Source: Lumnitzera littorea (Eukaryota > Streptophyta > Magnoliopsida > Myrtales > Combretaceae). From it: a DNA stretch of 64,000 nucleotides. A program made the translations under genes and the position numbers. The stretch is taken from assembly GCA_024138015.1 (NCBI GenBank), contig JAMXBB010000011.1, positions 71,223,308-71,287,307 of the forward strand. The letters are read 5' to 3'. The notes under the pieces are model-generated. The model saw nothing but the letters and a program-made list of their open reading frames with translations. It was not told the DNA's origin and did not search any database. Of the stretch, positions 23,034-35,708 are shown in pieces; the stretch's first letter is position 1; every line of letters begins with the position of its first letter.

Positions 23034-23945
23034 TGTGATATGGTAAATGTCGGGGAAGGGAGCACATGGCAATCGATTTCACATAAATCAGGGGTGGGTT
23101 CGAACCACAAGATGGCTCGAAAGAATGAATGAAAATTAAGGTTTGAGTAGGGGTTTTCATATACCAACACAATACATGATACATCAATATCTCACACAAG
23201 CTTAAGCTACACTTGACATTATGCATAAGTGCAACCAGAGGTCGCTCCTATTGGTCTATGCTCAAATGGTTTAGATAAAAGTAAAGAGAAAAAGTAGAAA
23301 ACACTTAGCTCAAAGGAAAAGTTTGGTATTCGATATTCTTGATGATGTTATGATGCTGTTGATGCAAAATACATGTATTTATATAGCCTAATTAGGGAAA
23401 GTCCTAGGTTAATACAAATTACTAAAATGATTCCTACTCGAAAAAGGAAAGTACATATTATACAAGGGTAAATTGATAATCAAAACAAAAAGGAATATCA
23501 TTTGTAAAGGATAGTGCGATTGTTAGAGAGGGGATACACCTCGATCCCTCAATTCTGTGGTCCAAAATAGGTGCTACTTGCCAAATAGAGTTGAGTTGCC
23601 TGGGTTAGCTTTAGCACAATAGGTTGGGGTGTTTGGAGAACACTTGTTCTGAAAGTGGGAACTTGGCAGCTCAAGCTCGGCAATGGGTCAGCTTAAGCTT
23701 GGATGCCTGTTATCTTAAAAGTAAGCAGGTTTAATATTCAGCTTTGATGGAGGTCGGTAACATCAGTAAGATCTTCTTGTTCTACTTATGAAATAGTGAA
23801 TGGACTGGGGGAGCTTGGCAGATATGCTAGGTTTGCCTAGAGGAACTACTCTTCTTTTGGAGTTAAGTCTAATTGGGTAGCTCCATGGACCAAAGAGGCA
23901 AGTCCTTAGGATAGGGACCTTGTAATCGATCCTTAATTCCTATCA
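23034..23945 (-). repeat. 3' LTR of G4
   Basis: Minus-strand LTR. Its start TGATAGGAATT at 23945 follows a purine run (CAAAGGGGA) just as G3's LTR follows AGAGGGAA, and corresponds to the LTR starts of G2 and G3. A TATAAATA box lies at 23383-23376. The left border near 23034 (TGTGATATGG) is where similarity to the G1 LTR ends. Length 912 bp, close to the 851-900 bp of its relatives. Confidence 0.7.
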
Positions 23946-26900
23946 TCCCCTTTGAGCTATTTGCGAATTGGGGTGAAATCTTAATCAACTTTAGGTAGCT
24001 TATCATAAGGGAAATACAGGTGAAGATCAACAATATTGAAGGTATTAGAGACTCCATATTCTTCAAGCAAGTCTACCTTATAAGCATTAGAGTTGATCTT
24101 CTTAATCACTTTAAAAGGTCTATCTACTCTTATAAATACCTTATGCTTCCTTAGGTTGGGGAATTGGTCTTTATTAAGGTGAATGCATACTAAGTTACTG
24201 AGCTAGAACTCTTTAACTCTTCTTCCCTGGCCTCTTCTCTTGAGTTTGGAAGCAGCTCAAGTTAAATGGTGTACAACCATTTGATGCATTGCTTGGATGG
24301 CTACTAATTTTTCCACAACTTGTTGATCCTCAAGCAAGCTATGCTAGGAGACTTGATTGAGTGGGAGCTCAAGGTCGTAGCTATATGCAATCTCAAAAGG
24401 TGACTTCTTTGTTACACTGTAAGCGGTCTCGTTGTAAGTGAACTTAATGATTGGTAAGCACATATCTCAATCAGTTAGGTTTTTTTCAATTGCAACTCGT
24501 AACAAGGTCCTTAAGGTTCTATTGACAACCTCGATATGTCCATCTGTTTGTGGGTAGCAGGATTTGTTGAATAGTATCTTGGTCCCCAATTGCTTCTAAA
24601 GAGTCTTCCAAAAATGGCTTAAGAACTTAGGGTCCCGATCAGAAACTATAGTTCTTGGCACTCCATGCAACTTAACCACTTTCTACAGAAAGAGAAAAGA
24701 GATAGCCAAAGCATCGTTAGCTCGATTACATAGCATAAAGTGTGCCATCTTACGAAACCAATTTACGACCACCATGATGGAGTCCTTATCGCGGGATGTC
24801 CTTAATAAATCTAATACAAAGTCTATACTCAATTCGAACCTTAGTTTGGTCGAGATAGGTAACGGCAGATAAGGCGCTTGTTTGGCTTAGCTCTTTGCTC
24901 TGTAGTAGGTTGCACATTTCTCTAACACATACTACACGTCTTTCATTATCCTTGGCCAAAAGAATCTTGAATCCACCACTTCATGAATTCTGTGTTTGCT
25001 AAAATGGCCAAATAGTCCCCTTCCATGTGCCTTGCACACCAATAACTCTCTTATGGAACAAGTTGGGATAGATAACTTCCCCTTTCTAAACAGGTATCCG
25101 TCCTCTCTATGATAATCATCATTAGCTTGGCCATCCTCGCATCATCTATAGATTGGACCAAAGTGTAGATCTTTTGCATAGATATCCTTGATAACTGAAA
25201 ACCTAAGAATCCTCATCTAGCATTTAGTTAAGAGTGTATGTCATCATGATAGGGCATCAGCCACTACGTTGTTCTTGCCAGTCTTGTACTTGGCAACATA
25301 AGAAAATCCCTCCACGAACTTGATCCACTTGGCTTGTCTTTTGGACAATTTTCATTGGTTCTTCAAATATCTTAGTGATTCATGGTTGGTATAAATTATG
25401 AATTTACTAGGCAACAGGTAGTGTTGCTAGACAGTTAGGTCTCAAATCAAGGAGTAGAACTTCTTATCATTCATTAAATAGTTAAGTGCTGCTGTTTGAA
25501 ACTTTTCACTAAAGTAGGCAATGGTTTGGCCTTCCTACATCAGCACAGCACCTATGTGCATTCCAGATACATTGCATTCTACTTTGAACACTTTCTCAAA
25601 GCTTGGAAGAGCTAAGACAGGAGTAGTTGTCAACTTTCTCTTCACCTCTTCAAAACTCTATTGCTCCTTCGCTCCCCATCGAAATTCAATGTTCTTCTTT
25701 GATAGCTTAGTAAATGGGGCTACAATACTATTGAAATTCCTTATGAAATGATCGTAAAATGATGCTAGGCTGTGAAAACTTCACACGTTGATAGAACAAG
25801 TTAGCATAAGCCATTTAGTAATCGCCTTCACCTTTTCTTTATCAACTCGTATAACACCTCCACTCACAATAAATCCTAGGAAGATCACTTCAGGTTAGTA
25901 GAAATCACATTTCTTCAGATTGGCATATAGTTATTTAGCTTAGAGCTTGTAAAAGATAGTACGGAGATTCTCATAATGTGTTTCTAAGTCAAGGCTCTAA
26001 ACAAGAATATCATCAAAGTAAATAATGGCAAACTTTCCAATCAATTCTTGGAGCATATGGTTCATTAATCTCATAAATGTGCTCGGCGCGTTTGACAACC
26101 CGAATAGCATCACTAGCAATTCATACAGTCCATTATGGGTCTTGAATGTGGTCTTCCACTCATCTCCTTCTTGCAATCTAATTTGATGGTACTCGAATTT
26201 AAGATCGATCTTAGAGAAGATCCTTGCTCCATTGAGCTCGTCAAGCATGTCATTAAGTCAAGGTATAGGGTACCTGTATTTGATAGTGATCTAGTTGATG
26301 GCTTGGCTATTTACACACATTTGCCATGTGCCATCTTTTTTCAACACCAAAAATTTAGGACAATGCATAGGCTTAAGGACTCTCTTACATATCCTCTCTT
26401 CATCAGCTCGTCTACTTGCCTTTGGTGTACAGCAGCTTGTTCAGTGTTCAACCTATATGCTAGCTTGTTCAGTAATGCAACTCCTAGTTGTAGGTCTATG
26501 GCATGTTCGATCCCTCTAATTAGAGGTAGACCTTCTCATAGTTCATGAGGAAACAAGTCCGTGAACTCCTTCAATAGATCTTTCACCTTAGTGGGTAGTT
26601 TAACATTTAGGTCTCTCAATTCAAGCAACCTCCTAACCAATAGGTAGCTTGGCTCTTCAAGCTTCATCTCTCTAGACAGTGCGACAGGTGTCATTACTCT
26701 GGTTTCCTTCTTTAGGGCTTGACTAAGTTGAGCTTGTATAGTCTTGACTTGTTTGGTAGACATGGGATTCAATCTTACCTTTCTTCCTTCATGTTCAAAA
26801 GAATAAGTATTCTTCTTTCTATCATAGATCACATGTCGGTCATATATCTAGGGTCTTCCCAAAAGAATATGTGAAACACCCATAGGCAACCCATCATAAA

Positions 26901-28479
26901 GTACTTCGTCTTAGTACTTCCTAATGCAGATTGGCACTGTTGCTTGCTTGGTCACTAAAAAAGTTCCTTTGTTATTGAACCAATGCAATTTGTATGGCTT
27001 AGGATGGAGTGTAGTCGGCAACTTCAACTATGGGACCATAAAGGCAAACATCCCATTAGTGTAGTTGCTACTGTTAACAATAAGACCACACAACATCCCA
27101 TTAACCTTTTAACCAATGTGAAATAAGTTCTCATGCTACTCATCCTTAAGTACTAGGCTTACACTCATCACTCGCCTTAGTACCATAGTTATAGGCATGG
27201 AGTTACCCTCTTCATTATAGATAACCTCCTCCTCTTCGGATTGGTCAACTTGTCCAGATTCCTCCCATTCTTTAACCTCTTTGTTAGTATGTCGACTTCT
27301 ATGATTGGCACTTCGTCCTTTACTACCATCACTCTTCTGTTAAGACATTGTGTTGTTATGTGCTTAAATCCTCGACACTTGAAGTATTTGATCTCACTGG
27401 TCTTTCTTCTTGAGCTTTGTCCTTTCTCAAACTTTCTTAGGGGTTCTTTCTCCTTGGCTCGGGTGATTGAAACAGGTCAGATCTTAGTAACTTTACTGAG
27501 TTCCAATCTCACAGGTTGGCTCAAAATAGATCAACTAAGGGCAACTCGACTAATAGGAGCTTAGATTTGGCTCATTCGACATCACTGCATTCTTTGAGTG
27601 GCATAGGTTGCTTCATCTAATGATCTAATATCTTTAGTCTCTAAGAGATCTCTTTTCTCATACTTCAATCCACCGATAAATCTAGAGATAGTTTAGTCTT
27701 CTAGCTCTACAACCTCACAATGGATCATTAACATTTGGAACTCCTTTACATAAGCATCGGCACTTAATCCTCCTTGCCTTAACTCTTGCAAACTTTTGGA
27801 TGCAACTTGCAAATAGTAGCTTAGAAAAAATCTCATTCTCATTATTCTCTTCATCTCATCCTAATCTTTATCTTCTCTTTCTCTTGCTCTTCATCGCATA
27901 GCTTGCAAATTCTTCCACTACAGGTGGCATATCCTATAAATTTTAAGACAATAAGCTTCACTTTGGCGATCTTAGGAACTTCATAACATCAGATTGCTTC
28001 TCTATCTTGTTAATCTAGTTTAGGTAGACTTCGGCATCACTATTACTAGAGAAGCCAGGAATTTGTAACCTTAGTCCTTCTATCTTGGGAGCTCGAATAT
28101 TTCTTTCTTTGGGTTCATAGGATCCTTCTTCCTCATTACCAAACTCCTCATCTTCTCCTTTTATTTCTTCCATTACAAGCCTTTATCAAGCAAATATATC
28201 CACTCCTCTAGCTTAGGGTAGTCAAACTAGGTAATTAGCTCGGCTAAGTTAGCTATTACCTCTCTCAGGTAGTTCATTCACTCAATTTCTATTTAGGTCA
28301 TCTCGTGCTCGTTACCTATCTTCATTTATAGTAGTTATTAGGCTAATCACCAGACTAGCAAGCCTGTCTAGTCTTTCATCTACAGATTGGGGTGTATAAC
28401 TCTCTTATTGGTCACAACCATTATGAGCACTACTCTCTTGGTTTCTAAGAGTTCCTTGGACACTAGAGTCCAACATCAT
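23946..28479 (-). pseudogene. G4 gag-pol, decayed
   Basis: The reading direction is right to left. Gag starts at an ATG at 28479; a degenerate zinc knuckle YFKCRGFKHITTQC lies at about 27389-27345, its first cysteine replaced by tyrosine. The protease active site near 27080 reads N-S-S instead of D-S-G, so the protease is dead. An open linker lies at 26832-26536. Reverse transcriptase spans about 26480-25800, with an uninterrupted part 26248-25997 that contains KIDLKFEYHQI and an intact YFDD catalytic box. RNase H follows to about 25200. The integrase (about 25060-24080) keeps its three acidic residues in the DFVL, SDRDPKF and HIEVVN motifs. It ends with a GPY/F-like module and YGVSNTFNIVDLHLYFP near 24060-24010. 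Scattered stops (often TAG for CAG or TGG) break the frame. Confidence 0.8.
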
Positions 28480-28783
28480 TTAATATTTCAATATATTAAC
28501 TCTTTTAGTTAAAACAACTGAACCTTACTAAAAAACTTTTCTTCGAACAATCAACGCAATATCTTGTACTCCAACTACTATTAGAACAACACCAGTAATG
28601 CTTAACATGGTTGTAAACCAACAAAAACCTCATATACTGTTTAGTGAGTATCAAAATAGGGGAAAAGAGAGTACTTACTTCCACAACCTAGAATACTATT
28701 CCAACACTTACTACAGTTACTCACAACTACTTTAATAATCTCAAGTCTCAACTCACTAACTACACACAATGCACTATAGTAAC
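28480..28783 (-). other. Leader of G4 up to the G2 junction
   Basis: Non-coding. The initiator-tRNA primer site expected upstream of gag is not present, so the leader was cut by the arrival of G2 or by a deletion. The five bases next to the G2 LTR are GTAAC, but no matching copy beyond G2 can be tested because the far end of G2 is missing. Confidence 0.4.
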
Positions 28784-29683
28784 CGATAGGAATCAAACAA
28801 TTCGACCCCTGACTCGAGCCTGCAATTGAGAATTAGAAAGCATGGCCAGGAGAGTTCTCTCCTTGCACCCTACAATTAAGGAGTCCAAGCTGTTGCAGTC
28901 TACTAACCTGATGCCCAGGTCGAGCCGAACCCTCATGTACTCATCAATCATCTATAGCTGTCAACTTGAACTACAGTCAAACAACAGCTCAGCCCATTCA
29001 ACCACGCACCTAGCCAACTAGAATTCAAGCTATACTAAATATGTTTGAGTTGAGTTTACTTTAGAACAATTATTTGCTCAGTTTGGCACAGCTAATCTAC
29101 TGCCTCTACTTGGCAATCACGAACTTGATCTTATGGTTTGTCGTCTTTTGCTAGAAAGTCACCCATCCATAAAGAGCTATGTGTTCGAGCAATCATATGA
29201 TAGAATCCTCCATATGAGATACATAATTTTGTTGTACTATCAATTACACCCTTTATCATTCCTTGTACATTACTTTTTTTGGACATTACCCTTTTAGTCT
29301 TTTCCATTTTGAGTAGGATGACCTAACTTTTTGGGTATAAATACCCATTGTACATGTAGTCGCAGGATCATCTCATCATATTACAGAATATTGAATACAC
29401 TTCTTTCATGAGCATTGCTCTTAGCTTTTTTGCTTGCTTCACTCTTATCTTAACCTTGAAGCAATGCTAAGTGGCAAGTACCCTAATTGGACCAGCTTAT
29501 GCATTATATTTAGTTGAGCTATGAGTCCTCAGAGTTTCTGTAGTGCATCATATCCTTGGAATCATTTATGGGTTGCTCATTTACTTTCCCTGTTTTTGCG
29601 CAATTTCCATTTTGTTCTTAAGCTTTATGCAAGCTTGGTCGCATCCCAACGATCATCCTTGTTAATCCTTGGATTGGTTTGCA
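28784..29683 (+). repeat. 5' LTR of G2
   Basis: Begins CGATAGGAATC (G3: TGATGGGAATC) and ends GGTTTGCA, 900 bp. It shares with G3's 3' LTR the blocks around GGTATAAATAC, the CTATGAGTCCTCAG-like segment, and the GCAAGCTT segment. The end lies two bases before the primer site. Confidence 0.75.
29336..29343 (+). promoter_or_regulatory. TATA box of G2 LTR
   Basis: TATAAATA inside the 5' LTR, in the same context (GGGTATAAATAC) as G3's 3' LTR at 62493-62500. Confidence 0.65.
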
Positions 29684-29685
29684 CT

Positions 29686-29697
29686 TGGTATCAGAGC
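29686..29697 (+). other. tRNA-iMet primer binding site of G2
   Basis: TGGTATCAGAGC, complementary to the 3' end of plant initiator methionine tRNA, two bases after the LTR end. This is the standard plant retroelement primer site and confirms the LTR border and direction. Confidence 0.9.
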
Positions 29698-30031
29698 AAA
29701 GGTTCATTTAGGTAAGTTGTATTTGAGCTTTTGTAAAGTAGTATTTGTTGTAGTAGTGCATTAAAGTTATGTAAAGGAATAGCTGTGAGTATTTGAGTAA
29801 GTAGAAGGCATGGTAGACTGATATGGGTGTATATTCTATTTTACCTTATTTCGAATACACGAAAATAGAGTAAGTTTAAATTTAGTTTATTGTTCTTTGG
29901 AGGAGTTGATGTGTTCATAGATTAGTTGAATATTTGTGTGGAAGAAGTATGTACGTGTATTGTTTAGCTTGAAGGAACTGTATCTCTTGTTTCTTAGAAT
30001 CAGAGTTTGTTATTGAGTTCTATTGAAGAGA
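29698..30031 (+). other. Leader of G2 before gag
   Basis: Untranslated leader with no motif beyond the primer site. It is partly alignable to the G3 leader (57406-57546). Confidence 0.5.
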
Positions 30032-30192
30032 ATAACAAATCCTAGTGTCAACGTTGGTATTAGAGATGACAATAGTGGTGTTGTCCACCATAGACGATAG
30101 CCCCAAGGCACCCTTAGAAGTACAGATGAACGAATTGATGAAATGGCTAACCTCATAATTGATTTAACCAGAGTTGTTCATGCCATGGCTTA
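30032..30192 (+). pseudogene. G2 gag, N-terminal piece
   Basis: Start of gag, aligned with G3 gag (57547 onward): TNPSVNVGI, DNSGVVHH, then DERIDEMANLIIDLT. The start codon reads ATA (30032-30034) where G3 has ATG, another G-to-A loss. The frame is cut at 30192 by the family L LTR and resumes at 33333 after the duplicated GCTTA. Confidence 0.75.
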
Positions 30193-33100
30193 TGTCACGC
30201 CTTGAAGCGGCAGAGTCGTAACAGCCCTGCTGTGTAAACTATCCTAAGATAGAAGTTAGCCTTATAACCGCTATCTTAGACCTGATCTACACAAGGCGTC
30301 CACGACTAACCCGCTTTGAAGTAAACAGTTTGTAATTTAAATAAATCATTTATCTATAAAAGTAAGGAATTATATATATATGTTATAATTCAGTTATTGC
30401 AGTTAAAGTTTACAATATTTCTCCGTAATATATTTCCTAGTTATTACATCATTCGGAAATGAAAAATAATTCTAAAATAAAAACTTAGACCTTAAAAATA
30501 TGTGTTTATTTTCCAATGTTTTTCCTTACTCCCTAAGATCCAGCAGTTGCTAGCTTCAGAGTAGTTGTTTGCCGCTTCTTAGCCAGCACCTGCATGATGT
30601 CCATAGGGATGTGAGCAACCACAGCTCAGTAAGTTAGGATGGAGGACTTAAAACTATACCATATACACAACAAGGTTTTCAATCACTTATTAGGTACGAT
30701 GCATGTGCAAGCAAATGCCATCGCATGCGTTGTCCGACCCGTTGTGAGATTAGAGAAATTGCGCCTGCTCTAATCCGGGTTGAGGAGTTGCCGTTAATGT
30801 AACAGCTCACGACTAAACCCAGGCTTGTGTAATGGAGACTTTGCTCCTCCCGCGACTACCTTCGAACCACTGTCTTCACCCTCTCCGCGACCTCCTCTCC
30901 TGTCACTTAGTTCGACTAAGGTTGAAGAAGGGACCATTTTGCAATCCTGCGCTATCCATTTTGAAGGGGTCGGTATTTGGCCGGAGAGTCCTAAGTTCCC
31001 CTAACGGGTTGCCATGCATGTCCAATTATGATTACTGGTCGTATATTTGATTAAGTCCAGTTTAGGGTGATCAATCATTTCATACAAATCATACAATACA
31101 TGCCAGAGCAACAAACAGAATCATAGCATCACTTATAATCAAGCACATACACACATCCAACTATCTAACAAGCATAACCAAGCATAATCTTAAGCCTCCA
31201 AAATACAACATCGTATTAATCCCAACTTACCTCGACTCCTCGCTCACTCACTCGAGGTTTGATTTGCTCAGGCCATCGCCGGTCATCCCTATAACACAAA
31301 CGTGGTTTCAGCTTTTCATATAACTATTATAGGTTCATTTTATCCTATAACGCTTATTGTTAGGTTTTGTTTAGGGTTTAATATGCCTAATTATCTAGGT
31401 CTTAAGTCTTTTATAATTATTCTAGGTTTGGGGTTAGGTTCGGGTTCGGGTTCGGGTTCGGTTTCCACATCGATTTCTAAATTAGGTTCTAGTTCGATTT
31501 CTAAGTAATATTTTATATTCCAACCCTAAAAATTCATTTCAACTCATAATGTGAAATTAATCACATTACTTCCCGATCTCCTAAATATCATTATTATCTC
31601 TAGTTAGTATTTTATTTCACCCGGTACACTTATATCCTTATTAGTATACTGAATTTACTCTTGATATGAGAAATTTTTATATTTTTCATATAATTACATA
31701 AATTCAAGTTTCTTGTCAGATTTATTATATATCCCTATTATTTATATAATATCAATTTTTATCCTTATATTTTCTATTTATTATATTTTCAAAAATTACA
31801 TATTATGCATTATTGCCTATTATGTACATAATGCACTTCAATATTTCTATCACTTTAATTACCATCCCTAAACATCAATTATCATTTCAAAATGTCTAAA
31901 TTCATCCTAAATAAGATTTTACTTCTAATTCCCCTAATTTACAAAATTAACTTAAAGTTAACTATTTTTCCCTATTAATCATTTACTACATAATTAACCT
32001 AATAATTACATCTAACACCATAAATGCTACAAGTATCATATTCCATCAGATTTCAACATCCTAAAACATATAATTATTCACTAAATCAGTAATTAATCAT
32101 TTAATTATTTAATTAACCCTAAATTACCCATTTTATGCCTCATTTTAGGGCTTAAAAATTATCTAAAAATTTCAAAAATTAATTTTTGAAAACAGGCTTC
32201 ATAGCACTGTTGTATATCATCTAAGTAATCCACACAAAAATTTTAGGCTCGAAACTACACTCCTAAGGTCATTTATTTCTAAACCGAAATATGCTCGGTT
32301 TTGCATTATTTCTTAAGGACCCTATGTCACGAGACATATTTTCATCAAAATAATATTTTTCCTAAAAACTACATACACAAATATTTCAGAATAACAAAAT
32401 TCATAATTTTGTAATAATATTTACTATTTTTACAAAATTAATATTATTACAAAATTACACAAGAATCAGGTTGGAAATCGAACTCACCGATTTGGGTAGC
32501 TCCGGCCACCGCCAGCCGCAGTGGCTTTGTCGTTAGGCTTAGGCGCTGCCACCACTGTGTGGTGGTGGTGGTGACCGTCCACTTCCAGCTGCTCGTCTGG
32601 TGGGAGTTCCCTTTAAAAGCCCTAATTGCACAGTTTTTCCTAATTTTTTTCTAACCCGAATTTTTCTCTCAATTTTCTCCTCTCTCTATTTTTTTCACTT
32701 TCCAAACTGCCCAAATGAGCTTTGTGATTTTTTTTGCTATTTATAGGGTTTTAGGGGATTTATTGTGCATTAAATGGGACAAGACAATTGCCTTATCCCT
32801 TAATTTTTGGCTTTTATGTTGTCTTAATTTAATTGGCCAAATTTTTTCTTATTTTTCCTAGCTGTCACGACCCAATTTTAGATCATTCATGATTTTTCCT
32901 TAATTAATTATGAATTTTCTTTAAGTATTTAATATTATTTTAGCATATTTCGTGTATTTTAAGTAATTATGCGTATTTATACTTACATGTAAATTCATAT
33001 ATAGTACAAATAAATATTCTTAAATATTATTTAGGTCATTCTATTATTTTTAGTATACATATAATCCATCTCTAGTAATTTATTAGTTATTAGATTACAC

Positions 33101-33327
33101 TTTTCGCCTTTTCAGTAATTAGCAATTATTATATTTAAAATTTGAAAATTTTATAGTCTCCTATTTTATTACTTATTTTTTTAAATTCAAGTTTACTGGG
33201 TCATTTTTACTAATATTTCTCTTAATAGTTTATAATTTGGGTTTGATCGGATTCTTTAACCGATCGCTTAAAACCTTATGTTCCAAGTTAAATCCTATGG
33301 TCAATTGGCTTAGCTTTAGGGCTTACA
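30193..33327 (-). mobile_element. Family L LTR-like unit, copy L2
   Basis: A 3135-bp unit inserted in G2 gag. On the minus strand it starts TGTAAGCCC (33327) and ends GGCGTGACA (30193). The flanking GCTTA at 30188-30192 and 33328-33332 is a perfect 5-bp target duplication, and gag reads on across it. Ordered signals on the minus strand: TATAAATA at 32746-32739, GC-rich hairpin at 32565-32549, donor-like GGTGAGT (GT at 32487-32486), acceptor-like GCAG then GT (AG at 30601-30600), AATAAA at 30511-30506, and a 9-bp terminal hairpin. No protein-coding domain. It is the reverse complement relative of 49011-52112. Confidence 0.85.
31437..31461. repeat. (GGTTCG)n microsatellite in L2
   Basis: About four units of GGTTCG within the AT-rich part of L2. 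It resembles plant telomere repeats only superficially, with C where telomeres have TA. Confidence 0.7.
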
Positions 33328-35166
33328 GCTTATCAACCTGTTGAGGTCATAAAAAACACTCTACAAAATGCTCCATTATTAGAGGACAAATCCTAACTCG
33401 ACAAAATCGAGGTAAAGGCGTAGGAGGACAAGTATGAAGAAGGATTGACTTGAGAGATATGGATGATGAAGGAGAAAAAGAGTATGAAGAAGAAGGGGAT
33501 TGAGCTAGAACACCTCTAGTTGCTAACCATGTAAAGCTCTGGATTTCAAGCTTCAATGATTTTGGGGATGTAGACAACTATCTAAATTGAGAGGAAAAGG
33601 TTGAACTTGTCTTTGACTATTATTAGTATGAGGATTGAGAGAAGGTAAAGGTTGTTGTTGTAGAATTCTCTAGGTACACTGCATTAAGGTAAAAGAACTT
33701 CTAAACCATGAGGAGGTGAGAAAGATACGGAAAGGTCAGCACCTAGCCAGAGATGAAAAGAATTCTCATAAAAAGGTTTGTACTAAATACCTACTTATAG
33801 GATACTTTTTCCAAACTTCAAGGGCTATGACAAGGGAATCGAATTGTTGATGAGTATGTTCGGAAGTTCAAATTGCTTAGGATCTAATGTGAAGTAGATG
33901 AGCCATAAGCCTGAACAGTATCCAAATTCCTTGCTAGATGAAGAAGTGATATTTGAGATATTGTGGAACTTCAACAATTCACTGCATGGGATGAAGCTAT
34001 AAGAATAGCTTAGTAAGTAGAAAGAAAGAAGAGCAATAGGCTGAGCTGACCAGTCCAATCAAGCCTACCCACTCAAAGGAATTACTTGACTCAGCAAAGT
34101 ACTGAGTCGAATAGAAGGGTTGATGTTAGAGTTGAACAGAAGAATCGATCAATTGAAGGTAAAGTGCTACTGAGAACCTATAAGAAGGGGCAAGGATTTG
34201 GGAGGAAAACAAACTAGATCAAGTGTTTTAAATGTCAAGAGTTTGGGCACATGACTACTTAGTGTTTGAACCGAAGGACCATGATTATCAAGGGAGATAT
34301 CCTGAATATTGAAGTAGGTATCATTGATGAGGAACTAGAGGAGGAAAAAGAAGTGGGAGATGAGGTTGATGCTAATGTGAAATTGATTGAGGAAGATGTG
34401 TTTGTAGAGGACTTGGATAAGTTAACTTTGGTTGTCTGATGTGCAATAAGTTTATAACCCTAACTAAGGAGGAATAGAGAGAGAACTTATTCCACATTAT
34501 TTGCAAAGTGAATGATCAAGTGTGTATACTCATAATAGATAGTAGGAGTTGCAGCAATATAGCATCTACTGACTTGATTAAGAAACTCAAGTCGCTGACC
34601 ATTTCACATCTAAAGCCATATAAGTTGCATTAGCTAAATGAGAAGGGAGCACTACATGTTACACAAAGAGTGTTGTCACCAATCTCAATTGGAAATTATT
34701 TTAATGAAATTCTTTATAATGTATTGCCCATGTGTGCATCTCATGTGTTGCTAAGTAGATCTTGGATTTTTGACTGGAGAGTTATGCATATTCAAGAACA
34801 CCTATGTGTTTGAGAAAGATGATAAGAAGATTAATTTAAATCTTATGATGCCAAGTCAAGTTAGCAAGCTGTAAGCTAAACTTGCTCGAGGATCCATGAA
34901 GGCTTTGGTATTGAGTAGAGCTAAACTTTAAGAAGCCATTAAATCTAACCTGCCAACCTTCTTGTTAGTCAGGAGACTATTGGAATTGAAGGTTCAAGAG
35001 CAGCTACCAAAAGAGGTCAAGGAGTTACTTAATGAATATTTCGACCTATTTTCAAAACAGCTACCGGAAGGATTACTCCCATTTCGAGGCATAGAGTATT
35101 GCATTAACTTGGTAACTGGTGCTACCAACCGAACAAACCAGCTTATAGAATAAATCTTGAATAAGA
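33328..35166 (+). pseudogene. G2 gag C-terminus, protease and RT linker
   Basis: Continues gag after L2. A degenerate CCHC zinc knuckle lies at about 34224-34265 (CFKCQEFGHMTT, then a stop in place of Gln, then C). The protease active site near 34538-34546 reads I-I-D-S-R-S-C, where family members have D-S-G; Gly-to-Arg at that site should abolish catalysis. VLPMCASHVLL follows near 34720. From 34962 to 35152 an open stretch (LLELKVQEQLPKEVKELLNEYFDLF) is the linker before RT, ending at GIEYCINL. The copia-type LTR then enters at 35167. Many stops in between. Confidence 0.75.
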
Positions 35167-35444
35167 TGTTGAACTAATAGGTTCTTGTATGTGATTTTGA
35201 TGAGAACAAAACCATGCAAGTTATGTTAAATTAATCATTGATTATGAACCTCTTTGCAAAGCTTATAAAAACATAGTTAATTTGATAAAGGACTTGAGTT
35301 ATCTTTATAACATTATGTTTTACATGATATCTTTGTAATATAACTTGATTAGATTGAGTTTGAAATTCTTGAAAGAAGTAAAAGGGAACAAAATTGTTTG
35401 CTATATCTTAGTGTGTGTTGTTCAATCGTTCTAGTATGAATCGT

Positions 35445-35700
35445 CTGATTGATTGCTGTAGATCAATGGCAAGTGATGAACTATGCGGTTAGTTGTCTTT
35501 GGACTGTCCGGTTGGTTACTATAGATCAGTGGCAGGTGATGGACTGTGTGACTAGTTGTCCCTAGACTGTTTGGCTGGTTACTGCAGATCAATGACAAGT
35601 GATGGATTGTGTAGCTGGTTATCCCTTGACCATCCAGCTAATTGTTGCAGGTCAGTGAGCTATGTTAGATCATGCGACTGGTGACTTGAAAACCGTCCAA
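35445..35700 (+). repeat. 63-bp tandem repeat, about four units, in copia LTR
   Basis: Units start near 35451, 35514, 35577 and 35640, each with GATCA.TG.CA.GTGATG and ending in a GACTGTCCGG-type motif. A further partial unit (GACTGTCCGGCTGGT) lies beyond the nested LTR at about 36965-36980. Tandem blocks of this kind are known inside SIRE-type LTRs. Confidence 0.85.
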
Positions 35701-35708
35701 ATTGTGAC

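Larger units (their letters stand above)
23034..28783 (-). mobile_element. Reina-like Ty3/gypsy retrotransposon G4 (5' LTR missing)
   Basis: Minus-strand element with 3' LTR at 23034-23945, pol and gag up to an ATG at 28479, and about 300 bp of leader. Instead of its own 5' LTR, the LTR of another element (G2) begins at 28784. The gene order gag-protease-RT-RNase H-integrase is that of Ty3/gypsy elements. The integrase wording (DFVL-LLRT, SDRDPKFLSHFWKTL, GHIEVVNRTLRTLLR) is typical of the Reina-type chromovirus group, and no chromodomain is visible after the integrase tail. Confidence 0.8.

Noticed and set aside
31428..31461. Telomere-like repeat
   Set aside because: The units are GGTTCG, not TTTAGGG; it is a short microsatellite within a family L LTR.
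35445..35700. CRISPR-like spaced repeat
   Set aside because: It is a contiguous 63-bp tandem array inside a plant retrotransposon LTR with no spacers, and CRISPR does not occur in plant nuclear DNA.
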